DNA of 64,000 bases, from positions 434,001 to 498,000 of the forward strand of contig NZ_PVTF01000009.1 of the NCBI RefSeq assembly GCF_003002815.1. Direction: 5' to 3'. Under the pieces are notes generated by a model. It was not told the origin of the DNA. It did no database searches and saw nothing but the letters and a program-made list of their open reading frames with translations. Both the position numbers and the translations under genes were made by a program. This document shows, one piece after another, positions 48,172 through 56,051 of this stretch (positions are counted from its first letter, which is position 1; each line of letters starts with the position of its first letter). This DNA comes from Umezawaea tangerina (GTDB lineage: Bacteria; Actinomycetota; Actinomycetes; Mycobacteriales; Pseudonocardiaceae).

Positions 48172-49131
48172 TCAGCCCGGTACCGCGGCGGCCTCGCAGG
48201 ACGGCCAGTCGTGGAAGTCGTGCCGGGCGCTCCACAACCGGTGCGCCGCCTCGATGTTCCACGCCGGGTCCAGCGCGCGCCGGGGCGTGCCGTCGAGGTC
48301 GCGCAGGCGGGCGTCGGAGATCTGGAAGACGCCCCAGTTGCGGCTGCCGTTGGTGTTGGGCAGCACCCACTGCGGGTCCAGGAACGACGCGCAGCGGGCG
48401 ATGGCGACCGCGACGTCGGGCCGTTCGACGAACACCTCGCGGATCCGGCCCTCCACCTCGGCGGGCGACCACGTCGCCATGTCCACGCCCTGCGCGTAGA
48501 GCGCGTTCTTGGTGGGGGTGTCGACCGAACCGGTGGGTGGCAGGCCCGCGAGCACCTGGAAAGCGGTTACCCGGCGCAGGGTCTCGGGTCCGAACGCACC
48601 GTCGACGGTGATCCGCCCCCTCGCCCTCAGCAGCAGGGCCTGGAGCTCGCGCACGCACTCGTCGTTGCGCCCCATGGCCACCGCGGAGCACCCCGGCGCG
48701 AACAGCGGTCTGCCGGCGTCGACCTCCGGCGCGGCCGCGCTCCCGCCGCTCGACCAGACCAGGCCGCCGACCAGGAGCAGCCCCAGCACGACGGCCGCGT
48801 AGCGGAAGGCGGGCACCGCGCGCGGACCGGGCGGTCCTGGCACGACCGGGGGCTCCTCGGGTTCGGGCACCGGTGGCGCGGACCTGCTCGCGTCGGCCAG
48901 CGCCCACAGCCGGTGGACCTCCCGCAGCTCCGCGGCGGTGGCGCCGCAGACCTTCGCGAACGTGTGCACCACCCGGTAGTCCGCCGGGACGCTCAGCCCC
49001 GAGCAGTACCGGTGCAGCGTCGACCCGCTGACGCCCGCGAGCTTGCCCAACCTGCTGAACCCCGCGCCGTTGCGCTCCTTCAGCATCCGCAGGTGGCGGG
49101 CGAACTTGTCGGCCTCCGGTGAGGCGACCAC
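48172..49131 (-). CDS. HTH-TM-peptidoglycan-binding-transglycosylase-like fusion; catalytic Glu missing
   Basis: A 319-residue protein with an unusual order of parts. Residues 8-70 are an XRE-type helix-turn-helix (FSRLGKLAGVSGSTLHRYCS). A Pro-rich linker and one TM helix (AAVVLGLLLVGGLVWSS, about 110-127) follow. Outside the membrane come a peptidoglycan-binding domain (ECVRELQALLLRARG, DGAFGPETLRRVTAFQ) and a transglycosylase-like fold (IARCASFLDPQW, NTNGSRNWGVFQISD). The position usually holding catalytic Glu (IARCES) is Ala248, coded GCG. It may therefore bind rather than cut peptidoglycan and act as a membrane-anchored cell-wall sensor. The start GTG is assigned from the HTH length. Confidence 0.82.
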   Translation of the reverse strand: MVASPEADKFARHLRMLKERNGAGFSRLGKLAGVSGSTLHRYCSGLSVPADYRVVHTFAKVCGATAAELREVHRLWALADASRSAPPVPEPEEPPVVPGPPGPRAVPAFRYAAVVLGLLLVGGLVWSSGGSAAAPEVDAGRPLFAPGCSAVAMGRNDECVRELQALLLRARGRITVDGAFGPETLRRVTAFQVLAGLPPTGSVDTPTKNALYAQGVDMATWSPAEVEGRIREVFVERPDVAVAIARCASFLDPQWVLPNTNGSRNWGVFQISDARLRDLDGTPRRALDPAWNIEAAHRLWSARHDFHDWPSCEAAAVPG

Positions 49132-49294
49132 GATCCACCACCCTTGGCCGGGCCGCTGATGACCTGACCGAAGCTAGCACCGGACCCGTGGAGCACAAGA
49201 CGGGATCCCGAAACCTCGCGCGAGCGCCGCGCACGCGGGACGTCCAGACCGGACGGTCTCCCCCGACCCGCGCGAACGGGCCGGGGGACGGCGG

Positions 49295-49684
49295 TCAGCG
49301 GGTGAGCGCCGCCTCGATCTTGGCGACCATCGCGTCCTCGGCACCGACCACGCGGCCGTCCGCCTCGGCCACCTCGCGGCAGATCTCGACGACCGCGGCG
49401 GGGAACGCGTCGACCTCCTCGGGGGCCTTCGCGGCGAGGATCGCCACGGACTCCCGCAGCGCCGAGAGCACCCCGTTCTCCACATCGGACACCGTGCCCG
49501 CGGGCAGCGTCGGCTGGCCCGCCCTGAGCAGCTCGCGCAGGTCGGGTGACAGGAGGTCCACCGCCTTGGCACCCGCGTAGCTCTCCTTGTCGAGCGCGCC
49601 CGGATCGGCCGTCGACACCAGCACCATCGCGCCGAACACCGCGGTGCGGAACGTCCGGGCTTCCTCGTCCGTGTAAGCAGTCAT
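49295..49684 (-). CDS. TerB-like conserved hypothetical protein
   Basis: A 129-residue acidic soluble protein, mostly helical. The last third (VEICREVAEADGRVVGAEDAM in two pieces, then VAKIEAAL) has the ADGxxxxxE pattern of TerB/DjlA-like metal-binding helical bundles. The assignment is by pattern only. It sits alone between the HTH fusion gene and the divergent channel gene. Confidence 0.7.
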   Translation of the reverse strand: MTAYTDEEARTFRTAVFGAMVLVSTADPGALDKESYAGAKAVDLLSPDLRELLRAGQPTLPAGTVSDVENGVLSALRESVAILAAKAPEEVDAFPAAVVEICREVAEADGRVVGAEDAMVAKIEAALTR

Positions 49685-49869
49685 GCGACCAGCCTAGGCA
49701 CGACACCGCCGCGCGGTCGTCAAGCGGCGGTCCGAGCGCGTCGCCGGTACTCCCCGCGATCGGGTGGGAACCGCCTGTTATCGTCCCTAGTGGACATATG
49801 GTGCGCCGCGGATCCCTTGTCACCCAATGGGGTTACTTCCGGCGCGCGACACATCTCGGGGGAAACACC

Positions 49870-50682
49870 ATGGCATTGCGCGACCGCGTTGCGGACCTCG
49901 TGGACGGCAAGCGGTTCCAGCGGGTGATCATCGGCGTCATCGTGGTGAACGCGATCGCGCTCGGCTGCGAGACGTCCCCGCGGCTCGTCGCGGCGCACGG
50001 CGACCTGCTGACGGCGGTGGACCACGTCGCGCTGGGCATCTTCGTCGCCGAGCTGGTCGCCCGCCTCTACGCCCACCGCCTGCGGTTCTTCCGCGACCCG
50101 TGGAACTGCTTCGACTTCCTGGTCGTCGGCATCTCGCTGATGCCCGCGGGCGGGACGCTGTCCGTCGTCCGCTCGCTGCGGATCCTGCGGGCGCTGCGCC
50201 TGGTCGCGATGGTGCCGAGCATGCGCCGCGTCGTGGCCGCGCTGGTGAAGTCGATCCCCGGCCTGGTGTCGCTGTCCGGCCTGCTCATGCTGCTGCTCTA
50301 CGTCGGCGGCGTGGTCGCCAGCAACCTGTTCCAGCGCAGCGGCGACCCCCGCTTCGCCGACCTGGGCGCGACCGTGCTCACGCTGTTCCAGATCACCACC
50401 GGCGACGGCTGGTCGGACGTGATGCGCGACCTCATGCCCGCCCAGCCGCTGGCCTGGATCTTCTTCGTCTGCTACCTGCTGGTCGGCACGTTCACGATGC
50501 TCAACCTGTTCATCGCCGTCGTGTGCAGCGCCATGGAGTCCGAGATCCAGGCCCAGCCGGCGGCCGTGCCCGCACCGCGTCCGGCGCCGGACAACAGCCT
50601 GGTCGTGCTGGAGGAGCTGCGCGCCCTGCGCGAGGAGGTCAGGGCGCTGCGCTCCGAGCGGCTGGAGTCCGCCGACAGCTGA
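49870..50682 (+). CDS. Voltage-gated-type cation channel (BacNav-like) with an Asp filter
   Basis: A 270-residue six-TM channel subunit that would form a tetramer. S4 is a proper voltage sensor with four Arg at every third position (VVRSLRILRALRLVAMV). The pore region reads LFQITTGDGWSDVM. The filter residue at the usual Glu of bacterial sodium channels is Asp179 (TGDGW in place of TLESW). S6 is FFVCYLLVGTFTMLNLFIAVV, and a short coiled coil (LVVLEELRALREEVRALRSE) ends the protein, as in NaChBac. The ATG follows a GGGGGAAA stretch. Ion preference cannot be assumed. Confidence 0.9.
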   Translation: MALRDRVADLVDGKRFQRVIIGVIVVNAIALGCETSPRLVAAHGDLLTAVDHVALGIFVAELVARLYAHRLRFFRDPWNCFDFLVVGISLMPAGGTLSVVRSLRILRALRLVAMVPSMRRVVAALVKSIPGLVSLSGLLMLLLYVGGVVASNLFQRSGDPRFADLGATVLTLFQITTGDGWSDVMRDLMPAQPLAWIFFVCYLLVGTFTMLNLFIAVVCSAMESEIQAQPAAVPAPRPAPDNSLVVLEELRALREEVRALRSERLESADS

Positions 50683-50686
50683 GGTC

Positions 50687-51892
50687 TCAGCCCATCTCCT
50701 CCACGCGCCTGCTCAGGAACCGGCGTTCGGCGTCGCTGGTCGCCAAGGCGAGGGCCTCGCGGTAGGCGGTCGCCGCCTCGGCCCTGCGGTCCAGGCGGCG
50801 CAGCAGGTCGGCGCGGGTCGCGGGCAGCAGGTGGTAGTCGGTGAGCTGCCCGGTGTCCGCCAACGCCTCCACCAGTTCGAGCCCGGCCGCCGGGCCCTGG
50901 GCCATCGCGACCGCGACCGCCCGGTTCAGCTCGACGACCGGCGACCGGACGAACCTGGTCAGGCTCCCGTACAGGGCGGCGATCTGGTCCCAGTCGGTGT
51001 CGTCGGCCTGCACCGCGGAGGCGTGGCAGGCGGCGATGGCGGCCTGGACCTGGTACGGGCCGGGTTCGCGGCGGCGCATCGCCGCGTCCAGCAGCGCCAG
51101 GCCCTCGTCGACCTCGCCGCGGTCCCACCGGGTGCGGTCCTGCTCGGCGAGCACGACCAGGTCACCCGCCGCGTCGGTCCTGGTGGCGCGGCGGGCGTCG
51201 TGCAGGAGCAGCAGGGCCAGCAGGCCGAGCACCTCCGGCTCGTCGGGCATCAGGTGGGCCAGGACGCGGGTGACCCTGATGGCCTCCGCGCACAGCTCGT
51301 GCCGCGCCTGCCCCGAGTAGCCCTCGTTGAACAGCAGGTACAGCGTCGCCAGCACACCCTGGACGCGGTCGGGCAGCACGTGCGCGGGCGGGACGCGGTA
51401 CGGGATGCCCGCGTTGCGGATCTTGCGCTTGGCCCGCACCAGCCGCTGCGCCATCGTCGCCTCCGGCACCAGGAACGCCCGCGCGATCTCGACCGTGGTC
51501 AGCCCGACGAGCGTCCGCAGCGTCAGCGCCACCTGCGCCTCCAGCGCGAGCGCGGGGTGGCAGCAGGTGAAGATCAGCCGCAGCCGGTCGTCCGGCACAC
51601 CGCTCGGGTCGTCCTCCTCGGGTCCCGGCGCCACGACCGCCACCTCCCGCAGCTTCACGGCCTCGTTCGCCTTGCGCCGCAACCGGTCCAGCGCCCGGTT
51701 GCGCGCGGTCGTCGTCAACCACGCGCCGGGGCGGCGCGGGACGCCCTCGCTCGGCCACCGTTCCAGTGCCGTCGCGAAGGCGTCCTGCGCGCACTCCTCG
51801 GCGAGGTCCCAGTCGCCGGTCATCCGGATGAGCGTGGCCACCACGTGGCCCCACTCGTCCCGGAAGACCTCCGCGACCGCGTCCTGGCTCAG
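50687..51892 (-). CDS. ECF42-family sigma factor, probable CTG start
   Basis: A sigma factor of about 401 residues. Region 2 is TLIRMTGDWDLAEECAQDAF, region 4 is HPALALEAQVALTLRTLVGL with VEIARAFLVPEATMAQRLV, and a C-terminal extension of about 200 residues of TPR/DUF6596 type (YLLFNEGYSGQ, VELNRAVAVAMAQGP) is the mark of ECF42. The first GTG (51844) would cut off LSQDAVAEVFRDEWGHV, which fits the family N-terminus. A CTG at 51892-51890 overlaps the YciI stop as CTGA and is the most likely start. It is co-transcribed with the YciI-like protein, the standard ECF42 partner. Confidence 0.88.
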   Translation of the reverse strand: MSQDAVAEVFRDEWGHVVATLIRMTGDWDLAEECAQDAFATALERWPSEGVPRRPGAWLTTTARNRALDRLRRKANEAVKLREVAVVAPGPEEDDPSGVPDDRLRLIFTCCHPALALEAQVALTLRTLVGLTTVEIARAFLVPEATMAQRLVRAKRKIRNAGIPYRVPPAHVLPDRVQGVLATLYLLFNEGYSGQARHELCAEAIRVTRVLAHLMPDEPEVLGLLALLLLHDARRATRTDAAGDLVVLAEQDRTRWDRGEVDEGLALLDAAMRRREPGPYQVQAAIAACHASAVQADDTDWDQIAALYGSLTRFVRSPVVELNRAVAVAMAQGPAAGLELVEALADTGQLTDYHLLPATRADLLRRLDRRAEAATAYREALALATSDAERRFLSRRVEEMG

Positions 51893-52206
51893 TCCTCCCA
51901 GAGCGGCCTCACCTCAACGGTCCCGAACTTCGCCACTGGGTGCGCCGCCGCGATCTCCAGCGCCTCGTCCAGGTCACCGGCCTCGATCAGGTCGAACCCC
52001 GCGATCTGCTCCTTCGTCTCCGCGAACGGCCCGTCCGACACCACCACCTCACCCCCGCGCACCCGCACCGTCGTGGCATCCGCCACCGGCCGCAACTGCG
52101 ACCCGTCCAACCGCCGCGCCCCCGCCTTGTCCAGCCACGGCTCGATCGGGTCCACCTCGTCGACCTGAGCGGACTCGTCGGCGCAGATCAGCAGCATGTA
52201 GCGCAT
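51889..52206 (-). CDS. YciI/DGPF-domain protein (ECF42 partner)
   Basis: A 105-residue dimeric alpha-beta-barrel protein. The family motif is VVSDGPFAETKEQIAGF, with an N-terminal MRYMLLICADES and a C-terminal GTVEVRPLWED. DGPF proteins are the conserved neighbours and regulon members of ECF42 sigma factors; their biochemical role is not settled. The gene is preceded by an ECF42-like promoter and overlaps the sigma gene by four bases, so both are made from one transcript. Confidence 0.93.
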   Translation of the reverse strand: MRYMLLICADESAQVDEVDPIEPWLDKAGARRLDGSQLRPVADATTVRVRGGEVVVSDGPFAETKEQIAGFDLIEAGDLDEALEIAAAHPVAKFGTVEVRPLWED

Positions 52207-52244
52207 GGTCTTCCCTCCACATCACCATCGGTTTACGACCACCC

Positions 52245-52271
52245 GACGAACGGGGACGACCCACATCGACA
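52245..52271 (-). promoter_or_regulatory. ECF42-like promoter of the YciI-sigma operon
   Basis: On the minus strand: TGTCGA, a 17-base spacer, CGTC, ending 39 bases before the YciI start codon. It is consistent with autoregulation by the ECF42 protein encoded in the operon. Confidence 0.7.
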
Positions 52272-52274
52272 GGG

Positions 52275-52295
52275 GCGGGAAACTTTTTTTCCCGC
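52275..52295. terminator. Small hairpin downstream of the GAF-ANTAR gene
   Basis: GCGGGAAA and TTTCCCGC pair over eight bases with a five-base C/T loop. It lies between the GAF-ANTAR stop and the ECF42-type promoter on the minus strand, so it can insulate that promoter from read-through. Confidence 0.55.
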
Positions 52296-52357
52296 GGGAT
52301 TCGGACACGGCCGGACCGGGGCTCCCCGACGGCCGTCGGCGCAGGCGGAGCCGCTGG

Positions 52358-53089
52358 TCATTCCCGGCGCAACGACTCCATGAGTCTTCGGGCGACCTCG
52401 ACCAGCTTGGTGTTCGTGGTCTGCGACTCGTCCACGAGCTGCTGGAACGCCGCGTCGGCCTCGATCCCGTGCACGGCCATCAACGCCCCCTTGGCCTGGT
52501 CGATCTCGGCGCGGGACACGAGGGCCTTGGTGAGGTTGGTGATGATCTGGCGGGACCGCGACGAGCGGCGGGCGGCGGTGATGGCGCCGGAGGCGGCGGT
52601 GGTGAACAGCCTGAGCAGGGCCTCGTCGTAGGGGTCGAAGGCCTCGTCGGTGTAGCCGTAGACGTTGAGCGAGCCGAGCACGTCGTCGCCGACGGCGAGC
52701 GGGGCGGAGAGGTAGGCGCGGACGCCCGCCTCCTCGGCGGTGTCGGCGAACTTGGGCCAGCGCTGCCTGGCCTCGCCGACGGCCACGCGCACCGGGGTGA
52801 GGGTGCGGGCGGCCTCGAGGCAGGGCCCTTCGCCGGAGGCGTACTGGTCGGCGTCAATCCGGATGACGTCCTCGCTGGTGGAGGCGGCCGTGCTCGCGTG
52901 CTCGCCGTCGACGATGGTGATGGTCACCGCTCCGGCGTCCGCGATGACCCGCACCGCGGCCTCCGCCAGTCCCTGCAGGGCGTCCTGGATGGGCTCCTCG
53001 GAGGCCAGCACGCCCTGGAGGTCCTCCAGGGCTGCGCTCGCCTCGTCGAGTCGGGCAGCCGACTCCACCTCGTTGATGCTCACCAGCAT
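52358..53089 (-). CDS. GAF-ANTAR antitermination regulator
   Basis: A 243-residue RNA-binding regulator. Residues 25-165 form a GAF sensor domain (DADQYASGEGPCLEAARTL, RAYLSAPLAVGDDVLGSLN). The last 60 residues are an ANTAR domain (ALVSRAEIDQAKGALMAVHG, AFQQLVDESQTTNTKLVEVA), which binds paired hairpins in mRNA leaders to prevent termination. The ligand or phosphorylating partner is not evident. ATG 53089 (MLVSINEVESAARL) lies 51 bases from the divergent response regulator. No ANTAR-type double hexaloop hairpin was recognised nearby. Confidence 0.9.
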   Translation of the reverse strand: MLVSINEVESAARLDEASAALEDLQGVLASEEPIQDALQGLAEAAVRVIADAGAVTITIVDGEHASTAASTSEDVIRIDADQYASGEGPCLEAARTLTPVRVAVGEARQRWPKFADTAEEAGVRAYLSAPLAVGDDVLGSLNVYGYTDEAFDPYDEALLRLFTTAASGAITAARRSSRSRQIITNLTKALVSRAEIDQAKGALMAVHGIEADAAFQQLVDESQTTNTKLVEVARRLMESLRRE

Positions 53090-53140
53090 TGTGTACACCC
53101 CGGAGGCGATACTGGCCCAGACGCGACGGGAGGTGTGTTG

Positions 53141-53803
53141 GTGCGTGTACTCCTCGTGGAGGACGACGACGGGGTGGCGGCCGCCCTCGTCGAGGCGCTC
53201 GGCGCGAACGGGCACGAGCCGGGGCGGGTGGGGCGGGGCGCGGACGCGTTGACGGCGCACCGCGACTTCGACCTCCTGCTGCTGGACCTGGGGCTGCCCG
53301 ACGAGGACGGGCTGGAGGTGCTGCGCAAGATCCGGCGGATGGCCGACGTGCCGATCGTGGTGCTGACGGCGCGCGGTGACGAGCGGACGATCGTGCGCGC
53401 GTTGCGCCTGGGCGCCGACGACTACCTGGTCAAACCGGTGCGGCTGGCCGAGCTGCTGGCCAGGATGGACGCCGTGCGGCGGCGCAGCGCCCACGCCGCG
53501 CCGGGAGACCGGGTCGTGCGGACCGGTGACGTGGAGATCGACCTGGACGCCCGGCGGGTGCTGGTGGGCGGGCGGGAGGTGGCGTTGACCACCAAGGAGT
53601 TCGAGGTGCTGGCGGTGCTGGCCACCAGGCCGGGCACGGCGGTCAGCAGGCAGCAGCTCATGGACGAGGTGTGGGGTGACGCCTACCTCGCGGTGTCGCG
53701 GACCCTGGACGTGCACCTCACGGCGCTGCGGGCCAAGCTCGACCGGCCCGGTGTGGTGACCACGATCCGCGGTTTCGGCTACCGGCTGGCGACCGGGGAG
53801 TAG
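53141..53803 (+). CDS. OmpR-family response regulator
   Basis: A 220-residue two-component regulator. The receiver domain has the acidic pocket VEDDD (residues 6-10), phosphoacceptor Asp49 in LLLLDLGLPDEDG and the conserved Lys in YLVKPVRL. The C-terminal winged helix (EVALTTKEFEVLAVLA, SRTLDVHLTALRAKL, TTIRGFGYRL) binds DNA. GTG 53141 has GGGAGG seven bases upstream. It is followed after two bases by its histidine kinase and then by a TAXI lipoprotein gene. Confidence 0.94.
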   Translation: MRVLLVEDDDGVAAALVEALGANGHEPGRVGRGADALTAHRDFDLLLLDLGLPDEDGLEVLRKIRRMADVPIVVLTARGDERTIVRALRLGADDYLVKPVRLAELLARMDAVRRRSAHAAPGDRVVRTGDVEIDLDARRVLVGGREVALTTKEFEVLAVLATRPGTAVSRQQLMDEVWGDAYLAVSRTLDVHLTALRAKLDRPGVVTTIRGFGYRLATGE

Positions 53804-53805
53804 GG

Positions 53806-55149
53806 ATGCGCCGCCGCCTGCTCGTCGTGCTCCTGCTGTTCTCCGCCACGGCCGTCACCGCGTTCGCGCTGCCGCTGCTGTCGAGCACGGCGGCCGAGCG
53901 CACCCAGCGGTTCGTGATCAGCCGCACGTCGGACGTCGACCGGTTCGCAGCGCTGGCGACCGGCGACCGGTCCGCGCTGGTCGCCGAGATCTCCGCCTAC
54001 ACCGCCGTGTACGACGAGCCGGTGCTGGTCGTCGACGGGCAGCGGCGGGTCGTCGCGCGGTCGGGCGAGCTGGACCCGGCGGACCCCGCGCTGGCGGCCG
54101 CGCTCGACGCCGCCCTGCGCAACCAGCCCGCGGCGCCCGTCCCCACCGTCCGCCCGTGGTCGACCGACCCCGTGGTGTTCGCCCGGCCGGTCGGCACCGG
54201 GACCGGCGTGGCGGGTGTGGTGGTGCTGCGCGCGTCCACCGAACGGGCCGCCGCCGACGTCGCGGTCGGCTGGGTGTGGGTGCTCGCGGGCGCGCTGGCC
54301 GCCGCGCTGGCGTGCGTGCTGCTGGCGCAGGTCGTGGCGCGGTGGCTGCTGCGCCCGTTGGCGGAGCTGGAGGGCGGGGTGCGGGCCGTCGCTTCCGGGC
54401 AGCAGCGGGCGCACGTGCCGAGCGGCAGCGGCCCGCGGGAGCTGCGGGCGCTGTCGGAGTCGTTCAACCGCATGTCCGACGCCGTGGCCGAGGCGGCCGA
54501 CCAGCAGCGCAGGCTGATCGCCGACACCTCGCACCAGCTGCGCAACCCGTTGGCGGCACTGCGGTTGCGGATGGACACGCTGTCCGCGCGGGTCGGTCCC
54601 GACGGCACCTACGGGGCCGCGGTGGCCGAGGTCGAACGGCTGGAGTCCCTTTTGGACGGTCTGCTCGCGTTGGCGACGGCGGAGAGCACGGCGACCGAGG
54701 TCGCGGCGGGCGGTCGTGAACCGGCGTTGGCCGACCTCGGCGCGGTCGTGTCGGACCGGGCGGACTTCTGGGCGGCCGAGGCGGACGTGCCGACCGGGCT
54801 CGCGATCCTGGTGCGCTGCCCCGAGTCCGACCTCGCCCAGGTGCTGGACGTGCTGCTGGACAACGCCGCCAAGCACGGCGCGGGCGGGCGCGTGACGATG
54901 GGCGCCGACCGCGCGGCGGGCACCGCCTGGGTCGAGGTCGCCGACGACGGCCCCGGCCTCCCGCCCGCCGACCTCGCTCTGGCCACGACCCGGTTCTGGC
55001 GCGGCGGCACCGACACCCGCGGCACCGGCCTCGGCCTGGCGATCGCCGACCGGCTCGCCACCGCGCGCGGCGGCAGCCTGGACCTGTCCACCGCGCACCC
55101 GCACGGCCTGCGCGTCCGCCTCACCCTGCCGCTGGAGCCGCCGTTGTGA
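53806..55149 (+). CDS. Sensor histidine kinase
   Basis: A 447-residue membrane kinase. TM1 is LLVVLLLFSATAVTAFALPL, followed by an extracytoplasmic sensor region of about 120 residues and TM2 (VWVLAGALAAALACVLLAQV). A HAMP domain and the DHp helix with His243 (DTSHQLRNPL) come next. The ATPase domain has DNAAKHG (N box), DDGPGLP (G1) and GTGLGLAI (G2). Its stop overlaps the TAXI lipoprotein start by GTGA, so the binding protein is made with it and may present a ligand to the sensor. Confidence 0.94.
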   Translation: MRRRLLVVLLLFSATAVTAFALPLLSSTAAERTQRFVISRTSDVDRFAALATGDRSALVAEISAYTAVYDEPVLVVDGQRRVVARSGELDPADPALAAALDAALRNQPAAPVPTVRPWSTDPVVFARPVGTGTGVAGVVVLRASTERAAADVAVGWVWVLAGALAAALACVLLAQVVARWLLRPLAELEGGVRAVASGQQRAHVPSGSGPRELRALSESFNRMSDAVAEAADQQRRLIADTSHQLRNPLAALRLRMDTLSARVGPDGTYGAAVAEVERLESLLDGLLALATAESTATEVAAGGREPALADLGAVVSDRADFWAAEADVPTGLAILVRCPESDLAQVLDVLLDNAAKHGAGGRVTMGADRAAGTAWVEVADDGPGLPPADLALATTRFWRGGTDTRGTGLGLAIADRLATARGGSLDLSTAHPHGLRVRLTLPLEPPL

Positions 55150-56027
55150 AGCGCCGCGCGTTCCTCCTCGGCGCCGTGGCGCTGACCGCCTGCGGCACCG
55201 GCACGCCCTCCGGCGACCTGACCATCGCGGCGGGCGAGCAGGGCGGCCTGTACCTGGACTTCGCCACGCTCCTCGCGGCCGCACTGGGCCCGGCCCTGCG
55301 CACGACCCCGAAGGCCACCGCGGGCAGCCTGGAGAACCTGTCGCTGCTGCGCGACCGCCAGGCGGACCTGGCCCTCACGCTGGCCGACACCGCCATCGGC
55401 GCGGACCTGCGGGCTCTGGGCCGCGTCTACGAGAACTACTTCCAGCTGGTCGTCCGCTCCGACGACCCGGCGACCGCCGTCCACGACCTCGCGGGCCGCG
55501 CGCTGTCCCTCGGCGCGCGCGGCGCGGGTGCCACCGTGTTCGGCGAACGGCTGGTCACCGCCGCCGCGCTCGGCGACCGCGTGGACCACCTGCCGCTCGC
55601 CGCGGCCGCGCAGGCGTTGGCGGACCGCCGGATCGACGCGTTCCTGTGGTCCGGCGGCCTGCCCACCCCGACGCTGTCCGCGCTGGACGAGGAGGTCCCG
55701 ATCCGCCTGCTGCCGCTGGCCGACGTGCTCACCTCGCTGCGCGACCGCTACGGCCGCGTCTACGAGCCGGTCTCCGTCCCGGCGGGCGTCTACCGCTCCA
55801 CCGCCGACATCCCCACGGTCGGCGTGGCCAACCTGCTCGTGTGCCGCCCCGACCTGCCCGACGACATCGCGGGCGCGGTCACCCGCGTCCTCGTCGGACG
55901 GGCCGCGGACCTCGTGCCGGACCAGGCGCTGGGCACCCAGTTCCTCGACGTCCGCAGCCTGATCGGCACCACCGACGTCCCCCTGCACCCCGGTGCCGCG
56001 GCGGCCTACCGCGACCTGCACGGCTGA
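55146..56027 (+). CDS. TAXI-family solute-binding lipoprotein
   Basis: A 293-residue exported lipoprotein. The signal KRRAFLLGAVALTAC has a lipobox ending in Cys16. The rest is a periplasmic-type binding fold of the TAXI group (LTIAAGEQGGLYLDFATLLA, KATAGSLENLSLLRDRQADL, YENYFQLVVRSDDP). TAXI proteins normally feed TRAP transporters, but no TRAP permease gene is present in the window. Translational coupling to a histidine kinase suggests a sensing role. The substrate is likely a small organic acid, by family analogy only. Confidence 0.9.
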   Translation: MKRRAFLLGAVALTACGTGTPSGDLTIAAGEQGGLYLDFATLLAAALGPALRTTPKATAGSLENLSLLRDRQADLALTLADTAIGADLRALGRVYENYFQLVVRSDDPATAVHDLAGRALSLGARGAGATVFGERLVTAAALGDRVDHLPLAAAAQALADRRIDAFLWSGGLPTPTLSALDEEVPIRLLPLADVLTSLRDRYGRVYEPVSVPAGVYRSTADIPTVGVANLLVCRPDLPDDIAGAVTRVLVGRAADLVPDQALGTQFLDVRSLIGTTDVPLHPGAAAAYRDLHG

Positions 56028-56051
56028 CCGGCCGCCCCACCGGGGACGCCG

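Noticed and set aside
52205-53803. 532-codon protein including the response regulator
   Set aside because: The first 310 codons are antisense to the GAF-ANTAR gene; the receiver domain starts at GTG 53141 with its own ribosome-binding site.
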